Made by a program: the position numbers and the translations under genes. A stretch of 64,000 nt of DNA from Chloroflexota bacterium (GTDB lineage Bacteria > Chloroflexota > Anaerolineae > Anaerolineales > Villigracilaceae). The notes under the pieces are model-generated. The model was not told where the DNA came from and did not search any database. It saw nothing but the letters and a program-made list of their open reading frames with translations. This document shows positions 48,573 through 57,187 of the stretch, piece by piece. Every line of letters starts with the position of its first letter. Positions within the stretch are counted from its first letter, which is position 1. Where the stretch lies: NCBI GenBank assembly GCA_023459215.1, contig JAEWVF010000026.1:5437-69436 (forward strand), in the 5' to 3' direction.

Positions 48573-49871
48573 ATACCAGCCGATTTGGCCTTTCAATAAA
48601 ACCAACAGGGAGGCGATAACCATCAGCAGCAGGGTTGGCGGCGCAGCCAGCAGGATCCAGCGTTTCCAGCCCACGTTGCCGTGGTGATGCTCGGCATAGG
48701 CGTATGCAACCACGTTGGCCGAGGCTCCGATCGGGGTCAGGTTGCCGCCGATGTCCACGCCCAGGGCCAGCGACCAGACCATCAGCGCCAGGGCCGGCAT
48801 TTCCGGCATGGCCGCCAGGTCTTTGAGCACGTAGCTCATTGCCAGCGCCAGCGGAACGTTATCCAGCACGCCGCTTAAAAGTCCCGGCCCCCAGTGTAGG
48901 GCCATTACCAGGCTTTCGGGTGAGGAGGCCACCCCGGCCAATGCTCCGGCCAGCATTTCGAAGAGATGCACCTTTTCCAGCCCGCCAATCAGAATAAAAA
49001 GGCCGGCAAAAAACAGGATGCTTTCACCATCCACGCGCAGGATGGCTTTTTTGCGCTGGTCGTCGCGCAGGGCGATGACGGCGATTCCAGCCGGGATGAG
49101 CGCGGCGACGGCTGCGGTAATCGGCAGTCCGCTCCATTCGCTGAGCGGGATGTGGAAAACCAGCAGAATCACGGCCATAATGAAACCGGTCAGGCCGACC
49201 CTGGTCAGGTGCGCGTGCAGGGGTTCGGTTTGCAGCGCTTCGATGTCTGCAATCGTTTCGGGAGTCAGGGCCACATGGGCGCTTTTGAGCGCCTTGCGGT
49301 TGGTCAGGTAGAAAACGCCGAGCAAGATGATTGAACCTAGCAGGGCGATTGGCCCGGTATGGGTCACGAAATCGGCGAAGTTGAATCCGAGGGTGGTGCC
49401 CAGGATGACGTTGGGCGGATCGCCCACGAGCGTGGCCGCGCCGCCGGTATTGGCGGCGCATACCTCGGCGATAATCAGCGGAATCGGGTCGAGGTTGAGC
49501 AACCGGCAGAGTTGGATGGTCAGCGCGGACAGGAACAACATCACCGTGATGCTGTCCATGAACGCGGCCAGGAAAGCCGCCATCAAAACCAATACAGCGA
49601 ACAACGCCGACGGGTGGTAGTTGACTTTCCGCACGGCATTCATCGCCAGCCAGGAGAAGAATCCGGCCTCTTGCAGGATCGAAATCAGCAAAAACATGCC
49701 TGCCAGCAGCCCAATCGTTTCCCAACTGATGTAGCTCAGGGCTTCTTCGATGCTCAAAACGCCGAATGCCACCAGCAGCGCTCCGCCCAGCAGCGCTACC
49801 CAATGCCTGGGGAATTTTTCGCTGGCGATTGCCAGGTAAGCGACAAAAAAGATTAAGATTGCGGTGACCAT
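48570..49871 (-). CDS. ArsB/NhaD-type (CitMHS/SLC13) anion or cation permease
   Basis: 433 aa with about 11-12 transmembrane helices. The conserved NTGGAATLVGDPPNVILG block and the second repeat VDIGGNLTPIGASANVVAYA define the ion-transporter superfamily (ArsB, NhaD, citrate transporters). Substrate cannot be assigned; the highly similar layout occurs in Na+/H+ antiporter and arsenite/anion permeases. The start MVTAILIFFVAYL was chosen; the upstream extension is not homologous. It sits between amt and glnE, flanked on both sides by copies of the 70-bp element. Confidence 0.82.
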   Translation of the reverse strand: MVTAILIFFVAYLAIASEKFPRHWVALLGGALLVAFGVLSIEEALSYISWETIGLLAGMFLLISILQEAGFFSWLAMNAVRKVNYHPSALFAVLVLMAAFLAAFMDSITVMLFLSALTIQLCRLLNLDPIPLIIAEVCAANTGGAATLVGDPPNVILGTTLGFNFADFVTHTGPIALLGSIILLGVFYLTNRKALKSAHVALTPETIADIEALQTEPLHAHLTRVGLTGFIMAVILLVFHIPLSEWSGLPITAAVAALIPAGIAVIALRDDQRKKAILRVDGESILFFAGLFILIGGLEKVHLFEMLAGALAGVASSPESLVMALHWGPGLLSGVLDNVPLALAMSYVLKDLAAMPEMPALALMVWSLALGVDIGGNLTPIGASANVVAYAYAEHHHGNVGWKRWILLAAPPTLLLMVIASLLVLLKGQIGWY

Positions 49872-49941
49872 AGGGCTTATCCCTGAATCAAAATTTGGCG
49901 TGACACTGCCAGGATTGTAAAGACAGGTTCGGCCCCTTGAA

Positions 49942-50012
49942 ATTACCCTCATGGAGAATCTTGTTGATGATCTTTTTGGCGAGTGCGCAATTCTTATGCC
50001 CCAAATGGGTAC
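49942..50012. promoter_or_regulatory. Repeated 70-bp element, copy 2 (upstream of glnE)
   Basis: Starts ATTACCCTCATGGAGAATCT and ends GCCCCAAATGGGT, with CCC-NN-ATGG twice 54 bp apart. Same orientation as copy 1. It lies 52-122 nt upstream of the glnE start and about 70-140 nt upstream of the divergent permease start. Confidence 0.55.
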
Positions 50013-50050
50013 TTCTTGCGTACTGTTTCTATGGAAAAGGTCAATTCGCT

Positions 50051-50056
50051 TATAAT
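50051..50056 (+). promoter_or_regulatory. Candidate -10 element of glnE
   Basis: TATAAT only 7 nt before the chosen ATG (50064). If used, the transcript would be leaderless. No good -35 is visible 16-18 nt upstream, and no Shine-Dalgarno precedes the ATG. Confidence 0.35.
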
Positions 50057-50063
50057 TTCAATC

Positions 50064-53000
50064 ATGGAAAATCCTCTGCGCGCCGACCAACTCCTCAACC
50101 CTGATTTCTCCGAAATTGCCGCGCAATCCCTGCTCGACACCCTCGGATTTACCGACAGCCCGGCTCACCTGCGCCGTTTGCGCCGCATGGCCGCCTCCAG
50201 CCCGCAGGTGGCCGCCGCGATGGGCGAACTCCTGCCGCACCTGTTGGCCAGCTTGGCTGCCTGCGCGGACCCCGACCAGGCCTTGATTAATCTGGAGCGT
50301 TTCGCTGGAGATGGTCAGGCGGTTGCGATTTTTAGCAAACTGGCTGAGTATCCGCGCGCCCTGGAAATTCTCGTTACAATCTTTGCGGGTAGCCAATTTC
50401 TGACCGAGATTTTGTTGCGCTCTCCGGGCCGGCTCGACCTGCTAACGGATCGTGAAGCCTTGACCCGCTTGAAGAAAGCTGAAAATTACGAGACCGAAGG
50501 CCTCGAATCGATGCGCGCCCTGGCCGCGCCGGGTGCAGAGTTGGATGCATTGCGCCGTTACCAGCACGGTGAGTTGTTGCGCATCGGCGCCTGTGACCTG
50601 CTCGACCTGTACGATTTACCGACCGTCACGGCCCAACTGTCGGCCCTGGCCGATGGCATGACTCGCGCTTGTCTGGCTTATGCCAGCGACCGCACTGGTG
50701 TTTCTCCCCAGGGATTTGTTGTCCTGGCGATGGGCAAACTGGGCGGTCGCGAACTGAACTACAGTTCCGATATCGATTTGCTCTTTCTGGCCGATTTCGA
50801 AAGCCCTGAGAAAGTCCGTCTGGGCCAGCAGTTCATCGAGGCGTTGTCCAGTGTCACCCCGGAGGGCTTCCTGTATCGAGTCGATATGCGCCTGCGGCCC
50901 TGGGGGCGGGATGGCAGCCTGATCAGCACCCTGCAAGGCTACCTGGATTACCTCAACAAACACGCCCGCCTGTGGGAAAAACAGGCCCTGATCAAAGCCC
51001 GGCCCATCGCCGGCGATTTTGACCTCGGGCTTGATTTCCGCCGCGAAATCGAACCGGTTATCTTTGGCCAAAATCCCGAAACCGTGCGCGCCAGCGTCCA
51101 TGCCATGAAACAGCGCACCGAGGAACTCCTGCGCCAAAAAGGACGCGGCTGGGGCGAGGTTAAGCTGGGCGAAGGCTCGATTCGCGATGTCGAATTTGTT
51201 GTCCAGTTCATGCAATTGGCTTATGGCGAGAATCCGCGCCTGCGCAAGCGCGCCACCCTGGTTGCGATTACCCGCCTGGTCCGCTTTGGTCACCTGGCCG
51301 CTCCCGAGGGCCGCACCCTGGCAGACGGTTATATTTTCCTGCGCACGGTCGAGCATTTCCTGCAAATGATGCACTACCGCCAGACGTACACCCTGCCCAG
51401 CGAACCGGGTGCGTTGACCCTGCTTGCCCGTCGGTTGGGATTCCGCGGTTCGGCCAGCGAAGCCCGTGAAAAGATGCTTGAACGCTACCAGCGCCACAGC
51501 CAGGCCATTCGCGCCATTTACGCCAAATATATCGGCGGTATCGAAACCGCCCCGGCTGCCAGGCAGGTCGAAACCGAAGCGCCCAATCCGGTTGTCCAGC
51601 AACACCTGGCCCGTTTGGATGCCGAGTACGCCAACATTTTCAATCCCGAGGAGATTCACAAACATGCCCTGATGGCAGAATCGCTCGACAGCGAGAACCT
51701 GGTTCGCCTCGAGGCGCGTCCGCTGGATGATGACCGCTGGCAGGTGACGATTGTTGCCTACGATTACCTGGGGGAATTGTCCCTGATTTGCGGCCTGTTC
51801 TTTGTCTATGGGCTGGATATCCAGGCTGGTGAGATTTTCACTTACGAGCCGCTGGATCGGCCCACCCGCGACCTGCCCCTGCGCGCGACTGAATCGACTC
51901 CGCCCTCGGCTTCGCGCAAAATTGTGGATGTGTTTACCGTTATGCCGGTTTCCGCCCGCCCTGACGCCGAAACCTGGCAGCGTTATACCGATGAGTTGGC
52001 TGCCCTCCTGCGCCTGATGCATCGCGGCCAGCGCCGTGAAGCGCGCAGCGAACTGGCCAAACGGGTTGGGGCGACCTTCCAGAAAATCCTGGTTGCTCCC
52101 GAACCCCTCTTCCCGATTGAGATCAAAATCGATAACCGCAGTTCGGCGCGTTATACCGCCCTGCGCTTGGATGCTCCCGATACAATCGGCTTCCTGTATG
52201 AATTTACCAACGCCCTGTCCCTGACGCGCACCTACATCGCCCGCATGGTGGTGGAGACGCACGGCAGCCGGGTCAACGATTTGCTCTTCGTCACCGATAA
52301 AGATGGGCGCAAAATCACCTCTTACCAGAAGCAGCGCGAACTGCGCACGGCGGCGGTGCTGATCAAGCATTTCACCCACCTCCTGCCGCGCTGCCCAAAT
52401 CCCGCTTCGGCCCTGCTCCACTTCCGCGAGTTTATCGAAAAACTCTTCGAGCGCCCCAACTGGCCCGATGAACTCTCCTCCATCGAACGCCCCGAAGTGC
52501 TTGGCAACCTGGCCCAATTGCTCGGCGTCAGCGATTTCCTCTGGGACGATTTCCTGCGCATGCAGTACACCAACCTCTTCCCGGTGGTTTCCGACCTGAC
52601 CGCCCTCGACACGGCCAAATCGCGCCAGCAGTTACAGGCGGAGTTGGAAGAAGCCTTGAAGCAGGTTCATTTCGGCCCCCAGGCTCCGCGCGAGGATGCG
52701 CCCTGGCGCAAAGTGCTCAACGATTTCAAGGACCGCGAGATGTTCCGCCTCGATATGCGCCACCTGCTCGGTCATACCCGCGAGTTTTGGGATTTCTCTG
52801 CCGAATTGACCGATCTGACCGAGGTGATTGTCAACAACGTTTATTACCTGTGCGCCGAAGATTTGCGCAGCCTGCACGGCCACCCGCGCCGCGCGGACGG
52901 CTCCGTCTCGCAAATGAGCATCCTGGCCCTGGGCAAGTGCGGCGGGCGCGAATTGGGCTTTGCCTCCGATATCGAATTGATGTTCCTGTACGATGAAGAA

Positions 53001-53759
53001 GGCGAAACGGATGGTCCGCAGATTATCCCCGCCTCCGAGTTTCACGAAAAAGTGGTGCGCGATTTCCTGGCCGCCATCCAGGCCCGCCAGGAAGGTATTT
53101 TCCAGGTCGATTTGCAACTGCGTCCGTATGGCAAGGCCGGAAATATGGCCGTTTCCCTCGATTCGTTCCGCCGTTATTACGCTCCCGAAGGCCCGGCCTG
53201 GGCTTATGAGCGCCAGGCGCTGGTCAAGATGCGACCGGTTGCGGGCGATCCGATCCTGGGTGCGCAAGCCTGTGCGTTACGCGATTCTTTCGTATATACG
53301 GGCATTCCCTTCGATGCGACCGCCATGCGCGCCATGCGCGAACGCCAGGTGCGCCACCTCGTCTCAGCCGGGACTTTCAACGCCAAATACAGTCCCGGCG
53401 GGCTGGTCGATATCGAATACCTGATCCAGGGTTTGCAGATTACGCACGGCGCCGCCAACCCGGCCCTGCGCCAGCCGAACATTCGCCAGTGCATGGATGC
53501 GCTGCATCGCGCCGGAATCCTGGACGATAACGATTACACCCGCCTGCACAAGGCCCACACCTTCCTGCGCTGGCTGATTGACTCAATGCGCGTCGTGCGT
53601 GGCAATGCCAAGGATGTCAACGTCCCGGCCTATGGCAGCGAGGAGTTTGCCTTTCTGGCCCGCCGCCTGCGCTATGCCAACGAAACCGAGCGCCTGCGCG
53701 ACGACCTGGTGCGCTATCAAACCGACGTGCAGGAAATCAACGCCAGGCTGCTGACTTAA
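50064..53759 (+). CDS. glnE: GlnE-type glutamine synthetase adenylyltransferase with internal ACT domains
   Basis: 1231 aa, about 285 longer than E. coli GlnE (946). The two nucleotidyltransferase halves are visible as GKLGGRELNYSSDIDLLFL (~224-242) and GKCGGRELGFASDIELMFL (~957-975). Between them are two ACT-like domains (~559-628, WQVTIVAYDYLGELSLICGL; and ~697-751, YTALRLDAPDTIGFLYEF), as found at the C-terminus of GlnD. In the C-terminal half the second acidic residue of DxD is Glu. It should (de)adenylylate glutamine synthetase and sense amino acids directly through ACT. Start at MENPLRADQ chosen by homology; MEKVNS, 11 codons earlier, is possible. Confidence 0.85.
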   Translation: MENPLRADQLLNPDFSEIAAQSLLDTLGFTDSPAHLRRLRRMAASSPQVAAAMGELLPHLLASLAACADPDQALINLERFAGDGQAVAIFSKLAEYPRALEILVTIFAGSQFLTEILLRSPGRLDLLTDREALTRLKKAENYETEGLESMRALAAPGAELDALRRYQHGELLRIGACDLLDLYDLPTVTAQLSALADGMTRACLAYASDRTGVSPQGFVVLAMGKLGGRELNYSSDIDLLFLADFESPEKVRLGQQFIEALSSVTPEGFLYRVDMRLRPWGRDGSLISTLQGYLDYLNKHARLWEKQALIKARPIAGDFDLGLDFRREIEPVIFGQNPETVRASVHAMKQRTEELLRQKGRGWGEVKLGEGSIRDVEFVVQFMQLAYGENPRLRKRATLVAITRLVRFGHLAAPEGRTLADGYIFLRTVEHFLQMMHYRQTYTLPSEPGALTLLARRLGFRGSASEAREKMLERYQRHSQAIRAIYAKYIGGIETAPAARQVETEAPNPVVQQHLARLDAEYANIFNPEEIHKHALMAESLDSENLVRLEARPLDDDRWQVTIVAYDYLGELSLICGLFFVYGLDIQAGEIFTYEPLDRPTRDLPLRATESTPPSASRKIVDVFTVMPVSARPDAETWQRYTDELAALLRLMHRGQRREARSELAKRVGATFQKILVAPEPLFPIEIKIDNRSSARYTALRLDAPDTIGFLYEFTNALSLTRTYIARMVVETHGSRVNDLLFVTDKDGRKITSYQKQRELRTAAVLIKHFTHLLPRCPNPASALLHFREFIEKLFERPNWPDELSSIERPEVLGNLAQLLGVSDFLWDDFLRMQYTNLFPVVSDLTALDTAKSRQQLQAELEEALKQVHFGPQAPREDAPWRKVLNDFKDREMFRLDMRHLLGHTREFWDFSAELTDLTEVIVNNVYYLCAEDLRSLHGHPRRADGSVSQMSILALGKCGGRELGFASDIELMFLYDEEGETDGPQIIPASEFHEKVVRDFLAAIQARQEGIFQVDLQLRPYGKAGNMAVSLDSFRRYYAPEGPAWAYERQALVKMRPVAGDPILGAQACALRDSFVYTGIPFDATAMRAMRERQVRHLVSAGTFNAKYSPGGLVDIEYLIQGLQITHGAANPALRQPNIRQCMDALHRAGILDDNDYTRLHKAHTFLRWLIDSMRVVRGNAKDVNVPAYGSEEFAFLARRLRYANETERLRDDLVRYQTDVQEINARLLT

Positions 53760-53784
53760 ATTCCAAGCCCTGAGCGAAGCGATG

Positions 53785-53845
53785 AGCGCAGTCGAAGGGC
53801 GGTTTGGTAACACTTGTCCTTCGACTGCGCTGTATATTTTTTTTT
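53785..53845 (+). terminator. Terminator of glnE built from a common palindromic repeat
   Basis: AGCGCAGTCGAAGG (53785-53798) and CCTTCGACTGCGCT (53818-53831), a perfect 14-bp stem with a 19-nt loop, followed by ten T. The GTCGAAGG/CCTTCGACTGCGCT word is a very widespread intergenic repeat in bacterial genomes. Confidence 0.8.
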
Positions 53846-53875
53846 TATAAGGCTTTGCTCGGGAATTGTTTATAG

Positions 53876-54577
53876 CTAAAACGGCCTGAAACTTGTCCCC
53901 CGGTCGAATACATCCTCATTCTCGGCCTTTTTAAGGAAGGAAACCAGCCCATAAGTGAACGGGGTCATCAGGGCTTCGACTGCCACCTTGAACAGGTAAT
54001 TGCTGACCAGCAGCATGGCGAACAAACTCCATGGGAATACGCCAAAAACCGTTGCCACCAGCACAAAAGCAGCCGTGTCGACCAACTGCCCGACCAGGGT
54101 GCTGCCAATCGTGCGCAGCCACAGGTGGCGGCCCTCCGTCCAGACTTTCATCCGCGCCAGCACCACCGCGTTGGAAAATTCTCCCGTCCAGTAACCAGCC
54201 AGTGAACCCAGCACAATGCCTCCGCTCGACATCCCGCCCAGGATGGCGGCATAGGCCGCGTCACCGGCGTAACCCTGCCAGGTGGCCTCGCCCGGCAGGA
54301 TGCTGACCAGCCAGAAAACGGCTGCCGAGAGCGCCAGGGCGAAGAAGCCCATCCAGATTACCCGGCGCGAGCGTTTGAAGCCATAAACTTCGGTCAGGAT
54401 GTCGCCAAAGATATAACCCAGCGGGAACAGGATTGTCCCGGCATCAAAGGCCAGCGGGAAACTGCCGATGCTGATTTTCAGGTCGACGATTTTTGCCGAA
54501 GAGGCAACATTGCTGACTACCAGAACGGTGATGAAGAACGCCATCACAATGTCGTAATATTTGTAAGATTTTTCCAT
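53876..54577 (-). CDS. YhhQ/VUT-family queuosine precursor transporter
   Basis: 233 aa with about six or seven helices. Signature segments: VLVVSNVASSAKIVDL, FDAGTILFPLGYIFGDILTEVYGFKRSR, GRHLWLRTIGSTLVGQLVDTAAF and EALMTPFTYGLVSFLKKAE. The family imports queuine or preQ1/preQ0 for tRNA modification. AAGGAGAA precedes the ATG. No preQ1 riboswitch is recognisable upstream. Not obviously linked to the zinc genes that lie behind it on the same strand. Confidence 0.88.
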   Translation of the reverse strand: MEKSYKYYDIVMAFFITVLVVSNVASSAKIVDLKISIGSFPLAFDAGTILFPLGYIFGDILTEVYGFKRSRRVIWMGFFALALSAAVFWLVSILPGEATWQGYAGDAAYAAILGGMSSGGIVLGSLAGYWTGEFSNAVVLARMKVWTEGRHLWLRTIGSTLVGQLVDTAAFVLVATVFGVFPWSLFAMLLVSNYLFKVAVEALMTPFTYGLVSFLKKAENEDVFDRGTSFRPF

Positions 54578-54642
54578 CCAATTCTCCTTAAGGGGTATGC
54601 AGCCTGAACAGGCAACCCATTTTACTGCTCTTTTTTAAACGC

Positions 54643-54667
54643 GAACCAGGCCAATTTGGCCTGGTTC
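54643..54667. terminator. Hairpin after the ZnuA gene
   Basis: GAACCAGGCC/GGCCTGGTTC, a perfect 10-bp stem with a 5-nt loop between the znuA stop and the YhhQ start. The following T content is modest, so terminator activity is likely but not certain. Confidence 0.55.
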
Positions 54668-54695
54668 TGAATATTTTCGGCTAATGCCCTTGGGG

Positions 54696-55682
54696 CTACT
54701 TCAGGGCTTCAACAATCAGGAGCGTATTCTGACGCATCATTTCGATATAAGTGGGCGCAGGCCCATCCGCTTCTGTAACCGAGTGGGTGTGCAAGTTGGC
54801 TACCACCTTGACATCGGCTTCTGCCGCGATTTGTTCGGCCAGTTGCGGGTTGGCAGCCACATCCAGGAAAATGGCTGGAGCGCCGGTTTCTGCAATCTGA
54901 TCGATGAGTTCAGCCAGTTCCTGCGCGCTGGGGCTGGCTCCGGTGCTGAAACTGGGGATCAGCGCCCCGACCACCTGCAAACCGTACTGGTCGGCAAAAT
55001 AGCCCATCGTGTCGTGGTCTGTGACCAGGATGCGCCGCTCTGCCGGGATTTGCTCGACCTGCCCACGGATCCAGGTGTCAAGTTCGCGCAATTGCTCGAT
55101 ATAGCGGGTTGCATTCTCGGCGTAGGTTGCGCTGCCTTCCGGGTCGGCTGCGCTCAAGCCAGCGCGGATATTTTCAACATACAGGATGACCTGGTTCGGG
55201 TCGAGCCAGAAGTGTGGATCGCCCTCGTGATGATGCTCCTCGCCTTCATGTGCTTCCTGCTCGTGGTTTTCCTCCTCGCGAGCCGGTTCACCTTCACCTG
55301 CTTCACGCATGGTCAGCCCGGCGGCGGCCTCAACCACCCTGGTATTGCCGCCAGCATTTGTAATCGTTTCTTCGATCCATTCCTCGAAACCGGCCCCGTT
55401 GATGATTAACACCTGACTGTCGGCGATTTTGGCCACATCCTGCGGCGTCGGTTCGAAAGCGTGTGGGTCCAGGCCAATCGGGATGAGCGAATCGACCGTT
55501 ACCCGGTCTCCGGCCACATTTTGGGTGATATCGGCCAGGAAGCTGTTGGCCGCCAAGACGCGCAGCGACGCGCTCCCGGCCTCAGTCTGGCTCCCGTTTT
55601 CAGGGGGGGCAGCGGGCTGAGGGGCGCACGCGCCCAGCGTCAGCACTAAAACCACCATAATGGTAATGATAATCTTTTTCAT
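54696..55682 (-). CDS. znuA: Zinc ABC transporter substrate-binding lipoprotein
   Basis: 328 aa. Lipoprotein signal with lipobox TLGAC (Cys19). Zinc ligand histidines are expected in GLDPHAFEPTPQD, GDPHFWLDPNQV and a third His in LVTDHDTMGYF; the Asp/Glu ligand is near FLDVAANP. An acidic His-rich loop (EEENHEQEAHEGEEHHHEG) lies between the first two, typical of ZnuA zinc capture. No genes for the permease or ATPase are adjacent, so partners must be elsewhere. It follows the Fur-family gene 50 nt upstream. Confidence 0.9.
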   Translation of the reverse strand: MKKIIITIMVVLVLTLGACAPQPAAPPENGSQTEAGSASLRVLAANSFLADITQNVAGDRVTVDSLIPIGLDPHAFEPTPQDVAKIADSQVLIINGAGFEEWIEETITNAGGNTRVVEAAAGLTMREAGEGEPAREEENHEQEAHEGEEHHHEGDPHFWLDPNQVILYVENIRAGLSAADPEGSATYAENATRYIEQLRELDTWIRGQVEQIPAERRILVTDHDTMGYFADQYGLQVVGALIPSFSTGASPSAQELAELIDQIAETGAPAIFLDVAANPQLAEQIAAEADVKVVANLHTHSVTEADGPAPTYIEMMRQNTLLIVEALK

Positions 55683-55733
55683 TTCTTCTCCTTTTTTTGT
55701 CCCGGAGGCTGCTGCGCTCCGGGACAGGTTGGT

Positions 55734-56180
55734 TTATTGGGTTTTACAATCCGAACACAGCCCAAACAATTGCAGCCAATGTTCGCGGATTTCGAAGCCG
55801 GTTTTTGCCGCGACAGCGTTTATCAACTTGCTGATGTCATCGCCGCTGAAATATTCCGCCTTGCCGCAGGCTGTGCATAAGACAAGATGCTCATGCCCAT
55901 GAGCCGCGCGCAAATACATGTGGCATCCCTGTGGGTGGTGGACGCGCTGCACCAGGCCCAACTCTTCCAGTTTTTCAAGGGTTCGGTAAACTGTCACCAG
56001 GCCCAGGCCGCGGTATTGCTGCCTGCCCTGGTCGTAGATTTCGAGCGGCCCCAGCGCGCACGGACTTTGCGCCATGATCTCGACAATTGCCCGGCGCGGG
56101 GCGGTAACGCGATATCCGCTCTGGCTCAGGTTCTCAATCCATTCATCGTACAGGGAAGGGGAGATGGTTTCTTTTGTCAT
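55734..56180 (-). CDS. Fur-family metalloregulator, probably Zur
   Basis: 148 aa. N-terminal winged helix (SGYRVTAPRRAIVEIMAQ; VTVYRTLEKLEELGLVQRV), metal site region GHEHLVLCTACGK, and two CxxC pairs (CTACGK, CSDCKTQ) for structural zinc. The position between a zinc exporter gene and znuA points to zinc rather than iron as the signal. A dyad ATTGAAAA-TCT-TTTTCAAT sits immediately in front of its ATG, suggesting autorepression. A perfect Fur/Zur assignment is not possible from sequence alone. Confidence 0.87.
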   Translation of the reverse strand: MTKETISPSLYDEWIENLSQSGYRVTAPRRAIVEIMAQSPCALGPLEIYDQGRQQYRGLGLVTVYRTLEKLEELGLVQRVHHPQGCHMYLRAAHGHEHLVLCTACGKAEYFSGDDISKLINAVAAKTGFEIREHWLQLFGLCSDCKTQ

Positions 56181-56181
56181 T

Positions 56182-56200
56182 ATTGAAAATCTTTTTCAAT
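56182..56200. promoter_or_regulatory. Fur/Zur-type operator
   Basis: ATTGAAAA-TCT-TTTTCAAT, a perfect 8-bp dyad with a 3-nt centre, 2-20 nt upstream of the Fur-family start codon. It resembles Zur boxes of the TTGAAAANNNTTTTCAA type. Confidence 0.7.
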
Positions 56201-56245
56201 TGTAATAGGATGCTCAAATTTTTGCAAGGATTTGATCTGGCAGCT

Positions 56246-57187
56246 TTAGTCGGCGTGACCCATTTCGCAGTACAGGCTGCCCGATTGGCAGCAGGCGCAC
56301 TCCAGTTGCAGGGTGGCATGCACAATTTTGTAGCGATCAGAAAGCATCTGGTTGATGGTTTGCTGCAAGGCAGCCCCGGCGCTGATGGGCTGGTCGTTGG
56401 TGACAATGTGGGCCGAGAGCATGCGCATGTTTTCGGTCAGGCTCCAAACGTGCAGGTCGTGGACATCCTTTACGCCCGGAACCGTTTTCAGGTCGGTGAG
56501 CATTGCCTGCATATCAATATCGCTGGGGGCGCTTTCGAGCAGGATGTTGACCGCCTGGCGCAGGATGCCCCAGGCATTCCACAGGATCAGCGCGCCAATT
56601 AAGACGCTGACCAGCGGGTCGAGCCAGTTCCAGTCGGTGAACAGGATCACCACTCCGGCGGCGACTGCGCCCAGGGTCGAGAGCACATCGCCCATCAGGT
56701 GCAGGAAAGCCGAGCGCATGTTCAAATCGTGTTCGCTGCCTTCCTTGACCAGCCAGGCGGTGAACAGGTTGATGATGAACGCCAGCAGGCCGACCCCGAT
56801 CAGGATGCCTGATTCAACCTCGGGCGGGGTTTGGATGCGCTGCCAGGCTTCCGAGAAAATGCCAAAGGAAATCAAAACCAGGCTGGCGGCATTGAAGAGC
56901 GCCACCAGGATGCCGCTGCGGTGGTAGCCGAAGGTTTTCCCGGCGTGGGCCGGGCGCGTTGCGATGCGCAGCGCATACCAACTCAGGCCGAGCGCAACCA
57001 CATCGGTAAAGTTGTGGGCGGCATCGGTCAGCAGGGCCAGGCTGTTGCTCCACAGTCCGGCAATCACCTCGACGAAAACAAAGGCAAAAGTCAGGCCGAG
57101 GGAAAGCCCCAAGCGCAGTCCGGCGTTTTTTCCGGCTGGGGCATGATGGTGGTGGTGGGTATGGGAGTGAGTCATCGGTTTATCCAT
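56246..57187 (-). CDS. Cation diffusion facilitator zinc exporter
   Basis: 313 aa. His-rich N-terminus (HSHTHHHHHAP), six transmembrane helices, and zinc-site pairs ALLTDAAHNFTDVV (TM2) and FLHLMGDVLSTLG (TM5). The C-terminal cytoplasmic domain includes VHDLHVWSLTENM. Effluxes Zn2+ in exchange for H+. The start MDKPMTHSH overlaps the stop of the ArsR gene (ATGGATAA); MTHSH four codons later is an alternative. Co-transcribed with the SmtB-type repressor. Confidence 0.9.
   Translation of the reverse strand: MDKPMTHSHTHHHHHAPAGKNAGLRLGLSLGLTFAFVFVEVIAGLWSNSLALLTDAAHNFTDVVALGLSWYALRIATRPAHAGKTFGYHRSGILVALFNAASLVLISFGIFSEAWQRIQTPPEVESGILIGVGLLAFIINLFTAWLVKEGSEHDLNMRSAFLHLMGDVLSTLGAVAAGVVILFTDWNWLDPLVSVLIGALILWNAWGILRQAVNILLESAPSDIDMQAMLTDLKTVPGVKDVHDLHVWSLTENMRMLSAHIVTNDQPISAGAALQQTINQMLSDRYKIVHATLQLECACCQSGSLYCEMGHAD

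Noticed and set aside
50616..52517. Long antisense reading frame of ~630 codons opposite glnE
   Set aside because: Shadow of a GC-rich gene in another frame; no domain, and glnE is intact.
54578..54700. preQ1 riboswitch in front of the YhhQ gene
   Set aside because: No conserved preQ1-I or preQ1-II core can be found; the only structure is a GAACCAGGCC hairpin.
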